Assembly (NCBI GenBank): GCA_003164035.1
Contig: PLRS01000030.1
Location: forward strand, 1-61,433
Source of the DNA: Bryobacterales bacterium
Lineage (GTDB): Bacteria; Acidobacteriota; Terriglobia; Bryobacterales; Bryobacteraceae
Reading direction: 5' to 3'
Length of the DNA: 61,433 bases
Positions 43,944 through 51,272 of this stretch are shown here, in pieces. How positions within the stretch are numbered: the first letter of the stretch is position 1; each line of letters begins with the position of its first letter. The notes under the pieces are model-generated. The model was not told the DNA's origin and made no database searches. It was given only the letters and a program-made list of their open reading frames with translations. A program made the translations under genes and the position numbers.

Positions 43944-44942
43944 ATGCGAACCGCGATACTCCTCACCCTGATAGCCGCTCTGGCGCCGCTGGGGGCACAA
44001 CAACAGCAGAAGCCGGCAGACGAAGACCTGCCGTCGATTAATGTGGACGTCAACGTGGTGAACGTGCTGGCGTCGGTGCGCGACAAGCACGGCACCCTGA
44101 TACCCAACCTCGAAAAGAACGATTTTACTATCCTCGAGGACGGCAAGCCGCAGACCATCAAGTACTTCACGCGGGAAACCGACCTCCCGCTGACGATCGG
44201 GATGCTGGTCGATACCAGCGGCAGCCAGGTCAACCTGATCGGCATCGAACACAACGCCGCTTCCCAGTTCTTTTCCCAGGTGCTGCACAAGAAAGACGAA
44301 GCGTTCCTGATCATGTTCGGCGAAGAGGCCGAATTGTTGCAGGACTATACCAACTCCGCGCGGCTGCTCAACGACGCCCTCAACCAGTTGCGGCCCAGCT
44401 CCGGAGTGGGTGGGATCGGTCCCGGTCCCGTTCCCACCGCCGGCGGCCCGCGCGGCACGATACTCTACGACGCCGTTTACCTGGCTGCCAGCGATAAGCT
44501 TCGCACCGAAGTGGGCCGCAAGGTGATCGTGGTGATTACCGACGGGGTGGATGAGGGCAGCCGCCTGAACATCAACCAGGCGGTGGAGGCGGCGCAGAAA
44601 GCCGACGCCGTAATCTACAGCATTGAATATCTCGACCCTTATTTTTACTCCCGCATGGGGCCGTTCGGAGGTATGGGCATGGGTGGAGGGGGAGACTCCG
44701 CCCTGCACAAGCTTTCCGACGACACCGGCGGGCACGTCTACCGGGTGGACCGCAATCATTCCCTGGAAGAGGTGTTTCACCAGCTCCAGGAGGAAATGCG
44801 CACGCAATACTCGATCGGATACACGCCCATCAACGACGTCAAAGACGGGTCTTACCGCAAGCTCGAAATCAAGCTTTCCAGCAAGGATCTGAAGGCGCAG
44901 GCCCGCAAGGGGTATTACGCCATCAAACCGGAAACCCGCTGA
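43944..44942 (+). CDS. VWFA-related secreted protein (acidobacterial VWA domain)
   Basis: A 332-aa exported protein of the VWFA-related type abundant in Acidobacteriota. A signal peptide (RTAILLTLIAALAPLGAQQQ) is followed by the N-terminal strand module (VDVNVVNVLASVRDKHGTLI; DFTILEDGKPQTIKYF) and the VWA domain with MIDAS D-x-S-x-S in GMLVDTSGSQVN and the later Asp in VVITDGVDEGS. A Gly-rich loop (MGPFGGMGMGGGGD) interrupts the domain. The end is YSIGYTPINDVKDGSYRKLE then IKLS. Likely a protein- or metal-binding surface factor. Its 3' end overlaps the converging rfbD gene by 20 bp. Confidence 0.93.
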   Translation: MRTAILLTLIAALAPLGAQQQQKPADEDLPSINVDVNVVNVLASVRDKHGTLIPNLEKNDFTILEDGKPQTIKYFTRETDLPLTIGMLVDTSGSQVNLIGIEHNAASQFFSQVLHKKDEAFLIMFGEEAELLQDYTNSARLLNDALNQLRPSSGVGGIGPGPVPTAGGPRGTILYDAVYLAASDKLRTEVGRKVIVVITDGVDEGSRLNINQAVEAAQKADAVIYSIEYLDPYFYSRMGPFGGMGMGGGGDSALHKLSDDTGGHVYRVDRNHSLEEVFHQLQEEMRTQYSIGYTPINDVKDGSYRKLEIKLSSKDLKAQARKGYYAIKPETR

Positions 44943-45810
44943 CCCGCCGGTTCCTCTCGGCGAAATAGCGTTCCAGGACTTCGCGCAAGGTCGGCATGGG
45001 TCCCAGCCCGATCCGCTCCATTTTACCGTTCGATAGCGCCGAATACCTCGGACGCCGCGCCGCCGTGCGGTACTCGCGTTCGTTGGTGGCGAGGAGCATC
45101 GGTTGGCGTTTGGCCACGTCGAAGATCATGCGGGCAAATTGATACCAGGAAATCGGCGCGCCACCGCCCACGTGAAAGATCCCGGTTTGCCCGCGTTCCA
45201 CCAGTTCCACGGCGCGCATCGCCAGCAAGGGGGCGTAAGTGGGCGATGCGACATGATCTTCCACGACGCGGATGGGTTGGCCGGAATCGGCCAGCCGCAT
45301 CATCAACTCGACAAAGTTCCCCCTGGCGGTTTCGAGCCCGCCTGGGCCGAACACCCCGGAAGTCCGCACAATCAAAGCGTGGTCCAGATAGGCGCGCGCA
45401 TAGAATTCTCCGGCCAGTTTGGACACCGCGTAGGCGCTCAGCGGATGGGGGGGATCGTCCTCGGCGTAAGGGTGCCGGTGATGGCCATCGAAAACGTAGT
45501 CGGTGGAAAACTGAACCAGGCGCGCATCCATCTGGCGGCAGACCAGCGCCAGATTCCTCACCGCCAGAGCGTTTACCAGGAAGGCGGCTTGGGGTTCTTT
45601 CTCGGCCACGTCCACCTGGTTGTAAGCAGCGGCATTAAAGACCACTTGGGCATCGAATTGAGTGAGCGCCTTTTCCACCGCCGAAGCGTCGGTAATATCC
45701 ACCTGCTGGCGGTCCCAGCCGGTCACGCCATATTGCCTGGCTTTCAATTCGCGGACCAATTCGACTCCCAATTGGCCGTTAGCTCCAAAAACCGCGGCTC
45801 TTCGATTCAT
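44923..45810 (-). CDS. rfbD: dTDP-4-dehydrorhamnose reductase
   Basis: A 295-aa extended short-chain reductase making dTDP-L-rhamnose from dTDP-4-keto-rhamnose. The nucleotide-binding loop is AVFGANGQLGVELVRELKAR, the active-site Tyr-Lys is in LSAYAVSKLAGEFYARAYLD and the Thr in LVQFSTDYVFDG. The substrate loop is VRTSGVFGPGG. The ATG 45810 gives the canonical N-terminus; longer frames upstream show no similarity. rfbA, rfbB and rfbC are not in the window, so the rest of the rhamnose pathway lies elsewhere. Confidence 0.92.
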   Translation of the reverse strand: MNRRAAVFGANGQLGVELVRELKARQYGVTGWDRQQVDITDASAVEKALTQFDAQVVFNAAAYNQVDVAEKEPQAAFLVNALAVRNLALVCRQMDARLVQFSTDYVFDGHHRHPYAEDDPPHPLSAYAVSKLAGEFYARAYLDHALIVRTSGVFGPGGLETARGNFVELMMRLADSGQPIRVVEDHVASPTYAPLLAMRAVELVERGQTGIFHVGGGAPISWYQFARMIFDVAKRQPMLLATNEREYRTAARRPRYSALSNGKMERIGLGPMPTLREVLERYFAERNRRVSGFPV

Positions 45811-45934
45811 ACGAACCCTCAGAATAACGCATGCGCGGATTGGTGGCGGGAAATCCGCGAAGGCTGGCACCACCGGGCTCCCGAACCCCATCTGTCGCGC
45901 CCACAGGGCCGCGAGGAACATGCGGCGTAGCGGG

Positions 45935-46282
45935 TCATCGGCGTAAGCGTACCGGGTCGGTTACGGGAGCGGGAGCTTCCGAGGAAAACTCCTCCAGCGA
46001 TCGCGCCAGACTGGTCAGGCTGTCCAGAATCTGGTCGAGTTCCACACCCACGTAAAAACCTGTGCCGGCCGCCTGGCAGTACACCGATTCACCCAGGATC
46101 ATTGCATTTTCCAGTTGAATTTTCAATGCTTTACCGGCTCCGATCGGCTGCGTGACCAGCAATCCGAGGCCACGACCGGAAACATCCTGAACCACTGCGT
46201 CCAGAAGCTGGCCGCGGTCGTCGAGGATGGTTACCACCACTGGTTGTTGAGGTTTGAGCCTAGGCTCGCGTCGCCGTTCCAT
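45935..46282 (-). CDS. PilZ-domain protein (probable c-di-GMP receptor)
   Basis: A 115-aa single PilZ domain. The two binding signatures are present: R-x-x-x-R in MERRREPRLKPQQ and D/N-x-S-x-x-G in AVVQDVSGRGLGLLV. The beta-barrel continues to YCQAAGTGFYVGVELDQIL and a helix closes it. Such proteins change conformation on binding cyclic di-GMP and act on motility, secretion or transcription. No operon partner is evident (gaps of 124 and 97 bp). Confidence 0.88.
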   Translation of the reverse strand: MERRREPRLKPQQPVVVTILDDRGQLLDAVVQDVSGRGLGLLVTQPIGAGKALKIQLENAMILGESVYCQAAGTGFYVGVELDQILDSLTSLARSLEEFSSEAPAPVTDPVRLRR

Positions 46283-46376
46283 GCAACAGTTATCGGCACA
46301 TCGCGAGCGGAACTATAGTACGGAATTGGCGCACCGCCCGGCCAGGTTGCCGATTTCCCATCGTCCGACAGGGACA

Positions 46377-46811
46377 TTACCAGCGACTGTGCAGCACAAA
46401 TGCCGCCAACGAAACCACCAGAACACCCATGGCGAGCAGGATCGCCGTGCGGCGGCCCGTGGTGAACCAGGACGGCGCTTTCTCCGGATCCGCCGCCGGC
46501 ATCAGCGAGCGGTACAGCTTCCGGTTGGCGGAACCCGGCAGGCCTCGCACGGCCTTGGCGATCTCTTTCCTTCCACGCCTGTCGGCGATCAGGATGGTGG
46601 CCGAATTCGAACTGTTAGTGGACGCCAGCAGCTTCTGGCGAAGCGGGGCGGGAACCTCATCCACCGACCGGTATACCAAATCCGCGGCGCCGGAGGCGAT
46701 CCTCACCACCGAAGTCTGATAGAGGCCGTTGGCGCCGGCATTGGCAAGGCCGCAGTAGGGGCAGCGAACATCGCGTTCGTCAATCGTCTTTCGGCATCGG
46801 TGGCAAGTCAT
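46377..46811 (-). CDS. Zinc-ribbon membrane-anchored protein
   Basis: A 144-aa protein. The N-terminus is a zinc ribbon with paired Cys (MTCHRCRKTIDERDVRCPYC, C-x2-C-x13-C-x2-C). A middle region follows (VVRIASGAADLVYRSVDEVP; SNSATILIADRRGRKEIAKA) and a single C-terminal TM helix (RTAILLAMGVLVVSLAAFVL) ends the protein. The ATG 46811 overlaps the LysR stop by one base (TGATG), so the two genes are coupled. A TTG one codon earlier is less likely. Tail-anchored zinc-ribbon proteins are common; function unknown. Confidence 0.8.
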   Translation of the reverse strand: MTCHRCRKTIDERDVRCPYCGLANAGANGLYQTSVVRIASGAADLVYRSVDEVPAPLRQKLLASTNSSNSATILIADRRGRKEIAKAVRGLPGSANRKLYRSLMPAADPEKAPSWFTTGRRTAILLAMGVLVVSLAAFVLHSRW

Positions 46812-47740
46812 CAAGCGACCACTTTCGGCGCTTTGGGCCGTTTGGCCCCCGCGGCTTCGTCACCGACATTATCCAACACTACCTGGATGAATCCCAATGC
46901 CGCTTTGGATAACGCTTTATCCCTCCGGTAAATTAATCCCAGCCGCCGCACCATCGGATCCGGCGCCAGCGAAATCGTGATCGCCGTACCGGCGGCCACC
47001 TCCTCCCGGCTGTTGGAAACGGCCACAAAAGCCACTCCCAGTCCCGCTAGCACGAAGCGCTTCATCATCTCGGTGGAATCCAGTTCCATCGAAATGCGCA
47101 GACGATCCTCGACCGGTTCCAGCCATTGATTCAGCCGGGTTCGGGTCTTGCCGTGCTTGGGAAGCAACAGGAAGCTCTCCACCACGTCGGCGGGCGTAAC
47201 CGAAGCGTGTGCGGCCAGAGGATGGCCGGCAGGCACCAGCAGGCGGATTTCGTCGTGGTGGACGTTGACCACCTGCAGCCGCTTCTCTTCCACCGGCAGT
47301 TGCGTCAGGCCGAAATCGGCCGAATTGTCGAGCACCGCTTCCACCACGTGGGCCGCGTAGGAACGCTCCACCTGGAGTTGCACGGCGGGAAACAGGCGGC
47401 AGTACTCGGAGAACACTCTGGGGAGTACGTAGATGCAGGTGGCTTCGTTGGCCGCGATTACCAGTTCGCCGCGCGGGTTGGCTTCGAGCTCGGCGATGGC
47501 ATCCTGCGCCCGCCGACGGAAGTCCAGCATCTGTTCGGCGTACTCGGCGAAAATGCGGCCCGCGGTGGTAAGCGAAATGCGGCTGCCAAAACGCTCAAAA
47601 AGCTCCGTCCGCAGTTCCTGCTCGAGTTGACGAACCTGGGCGCTGATAGCGGGTTGGGTGCGATAGCAGGTCTGGGCGGCCTTCGAAAAACTCTTCAAGC
47701 GAACGATCTCAAGAAACGTGTGGAGTTGATCGAAGTCCAT
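46811..47740 (-). CDS. LysR-family transcriptional regulator
   Basis: A 309-aa LTTR. The winged helix lies at residues 3-62 (MDFDQLHTFLEIVRLKSFSK; QTCYRTQPAISAQVRQLEQE). The periplasmic-binding-like effector domain runs from GELVIAANEATCIYVLPRVF to the C-terminus. The longer in-frame extension upstream has no similarity and was rejected in favour of ATG 47740. It is coupled to the zinc-ribbon gene and not divergent from an obvious target, so the regulon is not clear. Confidence 0.92.
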   Translation of the reverse strand: MDFDQLHTFLEIVRLKSFSKAAQTCYRTQPAISAQVRQLEQELRTELFERFGSRISLTTAGRIFAEYAEQMLDFRRRAQDAIAELEANPRGELVIAANEATCIYVLPRVFSEYCRLFPAVQLQVERSYAAHVVEAVLDNSADFGLTQLPVEEKRLQVVNVHHDEIRLLVPAGHPLAAHASVTPADVVESFLLLPKHGKTRTRLNQWLEPVEDRLRISMELDSTEMMKRFVLAGLGVAFVAVSNSREEVAAGTAITISLAPDPMVRRLGLIYRRDKALSKAALGFIQVVLDNVGDEAAGAKRPKAPKVVA

Positions 47741-48032
47741 AAAGTCCCAGCCGCAACCTCGGAAACGGCACGAATCCCAGGAGAGCCCGCCCGCTCGACG
47801 AGCCTTCTCCCGATTCCATAGTGCCGCTTCGGCAAAATATTGTGAATGGGAGGGATAGAAATAATGAATTTCCCCCGCATCACACGGCTTTGGTAAGTAT
47901 TGTAACAGAGGCCGGGTGGTGCGGTTGAGACGGTGGGCTATGACATTCGCAAACCTCTCGCCACGACAAGGCGGGCGGAACCGCCGCACAATCATCTGGC
48001 GACAACCATAAGCAGACTCCGTAGAATGCGAA

Positions 48033-48070
48033 AAAAGCCCGGCGCGCCGAAAACGGTGGGCCGGGCTTTT
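48033..48070. terminator. Bidirectional intrinsic terminator-like hairpin
   Basis: AAAAGCCCGG at 48033-48042 and CCGGGCTTTT at 48061-48070 form a 10-bp stem with an A-run on one side and a T-run on the other, so it could stop transcription from either side. It lies in a 430-bp gap (47741-48170) with no convincing gene, between the start of the LysR gene and the response-regulator gene, both of which point away from it. Confidence 0.75.
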
Positions 48071-48170
48071 CAGCATTCCAGAACGCTCTCTCTCAGTGCC
48101 TTGACGAACTCTTACGCATCTGCCGAATAGCCTTACTTGAGCCGCCTTGGGGTTGTGATAATGTTGAGCC

Positions 48171-48863
48171 GTGAACATTTTACTGGTAGACGACGACGCT
48201 GAGCTCGGCTCCCTGATGACCGAGTTCCTCAAGCGTGAAGGGTTCACCGTGGAATGCGAACTGGAGGGCCAGAAGGGCCTGGAGCGGGCCACCAGCGGCA
48301 CCGTCGACCTGGTGGTTTTGGACGTGATGCTGCCCGGCATGGACGGTTTCGAGATCCTGCGCCGGCTGCGGCAGCGCAGCAAAGTGCCGGTGATCATGCT
48401 GACCGCGCGTAGCGAGGACGTGGACCGCATCATCGGCCTGGAATTGGGCGCCGACGACTACCTGCCCAAGCCCTTCAACCCGCGCGAGTTGGCGGCGCGC
48501 ATTCGCGCCATTCTGCGCCGCTATGAACCCCGCCCGGCGGCCTCCGGCGGGCGCCTGGAGGTGAACGGCATCGCCCTCGACACGGGCACGCGCGAGGTAG
48601 TGGCGCACGGTAAAGCGGTGGAGTTGACCACCTTCGAGTTCGACATCCTGGAAATGTTGATGCGCTCGGCGGGCCGGGTGCTTTCGCGCGACGCCCTGAT
48701 GGAAAATTTCTATAGCCGGAAAGCCACGCCTTTCGACCGGTCGATCGACATGCACATCAGCCACCTGCGCAAGAAGCTCGAGCACGGCGATACGCTCATC
48801 AAGACCATCCGCGGAGTGGGCTACCAGTTTACCCGTACGCCCCAGGACGCCGCGGCCGAATGA
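48171..48863 (+). CDS. OmpR/CpxR-family response regulator
   Basis: A 230-aa two-domain regulator. The receiver has LLVDDDAELGS, acceptor Asp in LVVLDVMLPGMDGFEI, Thr in VIMLTARSED and Lys in DYLPKPFNPRELAAR. The winged helix includes VELTTFEFDILEMLMRSAGR, RSIDMHISHLRKKLE and IRGVGYQFTR. It starts with GTG 48171. The stop overlaps the histidine kinase start (ATGA), and it is the CpxR-like partner in an envelope-type two-component system. Confidence 0.95.
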   Translation: MNILLVDDDAELGSLMTEFLKREGFTVECELEGQKGLERATSGTVDLVVLDVMLPGMDGFEILRRLRQRSKVPVIMLTARSEDVDRIIGLELGADDYLPKPFNPRELAARIRAILRRYEPRPAASGGRLEVNGIALDTGTREVVAHGKAVELTTFEFDILEMLMRSAGRVLSRDALMENFYSRKATPFDRSIDMHISHLRKKLEHGDTLIKTIRGVGYQFTRTPQDAAAE

Positions 48864-50164
48864 ACTCGCTGTTCGCCAAGATCCTGCTGTGGTTTTGGTG
48901 CACGCTGGCGATTACGCTGGTGGGTTCGGCATTCCTGTCGGCGCTCAACGCCAGCCGCAATCCACGTCTGCTCACTTTTCAGCTCGAAGAGGCGCGGGCC
49001 GCCTACGAAAGCGGTGGCAGGCCCGCGCTGCAGGCTTTTATGGATACCCTGGCACGGATTTACGACGCCAAGGGAATGCTCACCGACGAGAACGGGCACG
49101 ATCTGCTGACCAATCAGGATCGTTCCGGCTTGATCCGCCGCGCCGGCCATCATCCGATTCTCACGCTCCTTGGGGACTCGGCTCCGGAGATTCCCCGCGC
49201 CGCCGACGACGGCCGCTACTGGTTCTTCATCGTGCCGCACCCTAAAGTCGGCTCCTGGTTCCTGACCCCCGACCACCTGTTCTTCTTCGTGGCGGCGGTG
49301 ATGTTGTGCTACTGGTTCGCCCTGCACCTGACCAGCCCGGTTCGCGCCCTGCAGAAAGCCGTGGAACGGTTCGGGCGCGGCGACCTGGGCGCGCGGGTGG
49401 GATCGACCCGGCGGGACGAATTGGGGCAGTTGGCCCGCACCTTCGACCGCATGGCGGAGCGCACCGAAACCCTGCTGGCGGCCGAGCGCCGCCTGCTGCT
49501 CGACATCTCCCACGAGTTGCGCTCGCCGCTGGCCCGGCTGGGAGTCGCCATCGAGCTGGCCCGCTCCGGCGACGATCTGGAATCCCACCTCAACCGCATC
49601 CAAAAGGAATCCGACCGGCTGAACTCGCTGGTGGGCGAACTGCTGCAGGTGACGCGCGCGGAGGGCGACCCCAGCTTGCTGCGCCGCGAGCCGGTGCGGC
49701 TGGACGAGCTGCTGGCGGTGGTGGTCGAGGACGCGGGAATCGAAACCGCCGCGCACGGCTGCCGTATCCGCTACACCACGCGCGTTCCGGCGACGCTCGA
49801 CGGCGATCCCGAACTGCTGCGCCGCGCGCTCGAAAACGTGATCCGCAACGCCATTCGCTATGCGCCGCGCGATTCCGACGTGGAAGTGTCGCTCGAAACC
49901 GCCAACGGCTCGGTAGTGGCGACGGTCCGCGACTACGGACCGGGCGTGCCGGAGGAATCGGTGCAGCGCCTGTTCGACGCCTTTTACCGGGTGGGCGCCG
50001 ATCGCAGCCGCAACTCCGGCGGCATCGGCCTGGGCCTGTCCATCGCCCGCCGCGCCATCGAACTCCATCGCGGCACCATCACCGCCCGCAACGCGCATCC
50101 GGGGCTGGAAGTGGAGATGCGGCTGCCGGCGGTCTCGAGCGGGAAGGTGCAAGCGGGCGGCTGA
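48860..50164 (+). CDS. Sensor histidine kinase (CpxA-like)
   Basis: A 434-aa membrane kinase. TM1 (about 8-28), a periplasmic loop of about 110 residues, TM2 (about 139-155; FFFVAAVMLCYWFALHL), HAMP (SPVRALQKAVERFGRGDLGA), HisKA with the phospho-His in LLLDISHELRSPLARLGVA, and HATPase with N-box LENVIRNAIRYAP, G1 VRDYGPGVPEE and G2 SGGIGLGLSIARR. Bases 50076-50154, which encode the end of the kinase, are duplicated at 51155-51233 beyond the toxin-antitoxin genes. Likely senses envelope stress, by analogy with CpxA. Confidence 0.95.
   Translation: MNSLFAKILLWFWCTLAITLVGSAFLSALNASRNPRLLTFQLEEARAAYESGGRPALQAFMDTLARIYDAKGMLTDENGHDLLTNQDRSGLIRRAGHHPILTLLGDSAPEIPRAADDGRYWFFIVPHPKVGSWFLTPDHLFFFVAAVMLCYWFALHLTSPVRALQKAVERFGRGDLGARVGSTRRDELGQLARTFDRMAERTETLLAAERRLLLDISHELRSPLARLGVAIELARSGDDLESHLNRIQKESDRLNSLVGELLQVTRAEGDPSLLRREPVRLDELLAVVVEDAGIETAAHGCRIRYTTRVPATLDGDPELLRRALENVIRNAIRYAPRDSDVEVSLETANGSVVATVRDYGPGVPEESVQRLFDAFYRVGADRSRNSGGIGLGLSIARRAIELHRGTITARNAHPGLEVEMRLPAVSSGKVQAGG
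50076..50154 (+). repeat. 79-bp direct repeat, left copy (kinase 3' end)
   Basis: Begins CCATCACCGCCCGCAACGCG and is repeated at 51155-51233 with two mismatches, in the same orientation, 1079 bp away. The two copies bracket the toxin-antitoxin pair. Confidence 0.9.
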
Positions 50165-50238
50165 TGGCGGCGGAACGCCAATCGTCCCAGCAGCGGCCCA
50201 TTTGCGGACCGGCGAACTGCGGCAGTCCGCGCCGAACG

Positions 50239-50742
50239 CTATCGATTCGCACGCCGCTGGCGTTCAGAATCCTCAGCGAGGAGATCCGCCAGCAGGGACT
50301 CCGTGACGCGGAAATTAGTTTCAGCCAGGCGCTTCAATGCGGCAGGCAAGTCTAAGAGCTTACGGATGGAGGCGGCTCGGAGTACACCGAGGGTTCCCAC
50401 GTTCGGAATGCCGCGGCGGTTTGCTTCGGCGCGGCCGGCGGCATCGTCGATCAGCAACAGCACGTCAGGTTCTTGTTGGGCGAGTAGAATCGCCGCCCGC
50501 TCACCCAAATCGATCTTATGCAAGGCCGGGTCGTCGTGGACCGTTCGGTCCTGGCGGACGCGAAGCCATTCCGGAGGTGCCTCGATCCACCGAAGCACCT
50601 CGGGCGGGGCATTGCCGTCCTTCAGTTCGGCGAGGACTTCCGGCGGTATCGCGATCTCGTCATATAAACTGGGCAGAATCGAAATCTGACCGATGAGCAC
50701 AAGATAATTGATAGGCGACGTGTCGGCGACGACGACCGTCAT
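50239..50742 (-). CDS. DUF3368 PIN-like toxin
   Basis: A 167-aa PIN-fold protein of the DUF3368 group. The first acidic site is in VVVADTSPINYLVLIGQISI, then VLAELK, and the conserved acidic cluster is LGERAAILLAQQEPDVLLLI then DDAAGRAEANRRG. PIN toxins cleave RNA at a metal site formed by these Asp/Glu residues. It overlaps the upstream UPF0175 antitoxin gene by four bases, the standard antitoxin-first order of the pair. The coding strand is opposite to the kinase. Confidence 0.9.
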   Translation of the reverse strand: MTVVVADTSPINYLVLIGQISILPSLYDEIAIPPEVLAELKDGNAPPEVLRWIEAPPEWLRVRQDRTVHDDPALHKIDLGERAAILLAQQEPDVLLLIDDAAGRAEANRRGIPNVGTLGVLRAASIRKLLDLPAALKRLAETNFRVTESLLADLLAEDSERQRRANR

Positions 50743-51002
50743 TTCGAAAACGCGATTGCCGTATCGCTATCGGTGAGGACCTGCTCGATGGCATCGGGAA
50801 GCAATACGCCGCGCGCTTTGAGAAATCCATCCATCTCATAACGAGATCGAATCCCCAGCATCTGTCGGGCTTGATAGACGGTCAACCTGCCGGAACGTAC
50901 ACCCTCGGCGGCGAGCGCCTCGGCCGCCGCTCTAGCGACACCGCCTGGTTCAGCGGCGAACTGCTGTACTATCTCTTCGGGGACGTCCAGATCGACGCGC
51001 AC
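50739..51002 (-). CDS. UPF0175-family antitoxin
   Basis: An 87-aa protein of UPF0175, the usual partner of DUF3368. The body is RVDLDVPEEIVQQFAAEPGG; AAAEALAAEGVRSGRLTVYQ; ARQMLGIRSRYEMDGFLKAR, giving a short N-terminal strand and a helix-turn-helix-like segment for operator binding. GTG start at 51002. The toxin gene begins at the four-base overlap. The pair is probably autoregulated from the space at 51003-51150, although no operator was recognised. Confidence 0.88.
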   Translation of the reverse strand: MRVDLDVPEEIVQQFAAEPGGVARAAAEALAAEGVRSGRLTVYQARQMLGIRSRYEMDGFLKARGVLLPDAIEQVLTDSDTAIAFSK

Positions 51003-51154
51003 GGTGGGTATCCTCTTAGAGTATTATCGCGTAGTCTTGCAATCTCGAGGGGGAGACGCGGGAGACGCCCGGCTGGAGCGGTTGAGGCCGTCTCGTCCCA
51101 GGCCTAGCGATCTGCGCGGTTTCGCGTCCGCACTCGGCGACTCTGGTCCCCCAG

Positions 51155-51233
51155 CCATCACCGCCCGCAACGCGCATCCGGGGCTGGAAGTGGAGATGCG
51201 GCTGCCGGCGGTCTCAAGCGGGAAGATGCAAGC
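51155..51233 (+). repeat. 79-bp direct repeat, right copy
   Basis: A second copy of the kinase 3' end (matching 50076-50154, two mismatches) that is not part of an intact gene. It marks the right border of the toxin-antitoxin insertion. The remaining sequence of 51003-51272 has no gene. Confidence 0.9.
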
Positions 51234-51272
51234 TGGAAACCGATAATCGCGGCCTGCGCCTTTGCTCCGCCT

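Noticed and set aside
47933-48130. 65-codon frame upstream of the response regulator
   Set aside because: It runs through the intrinsic terminator hairpin and has no similarity or start signal.
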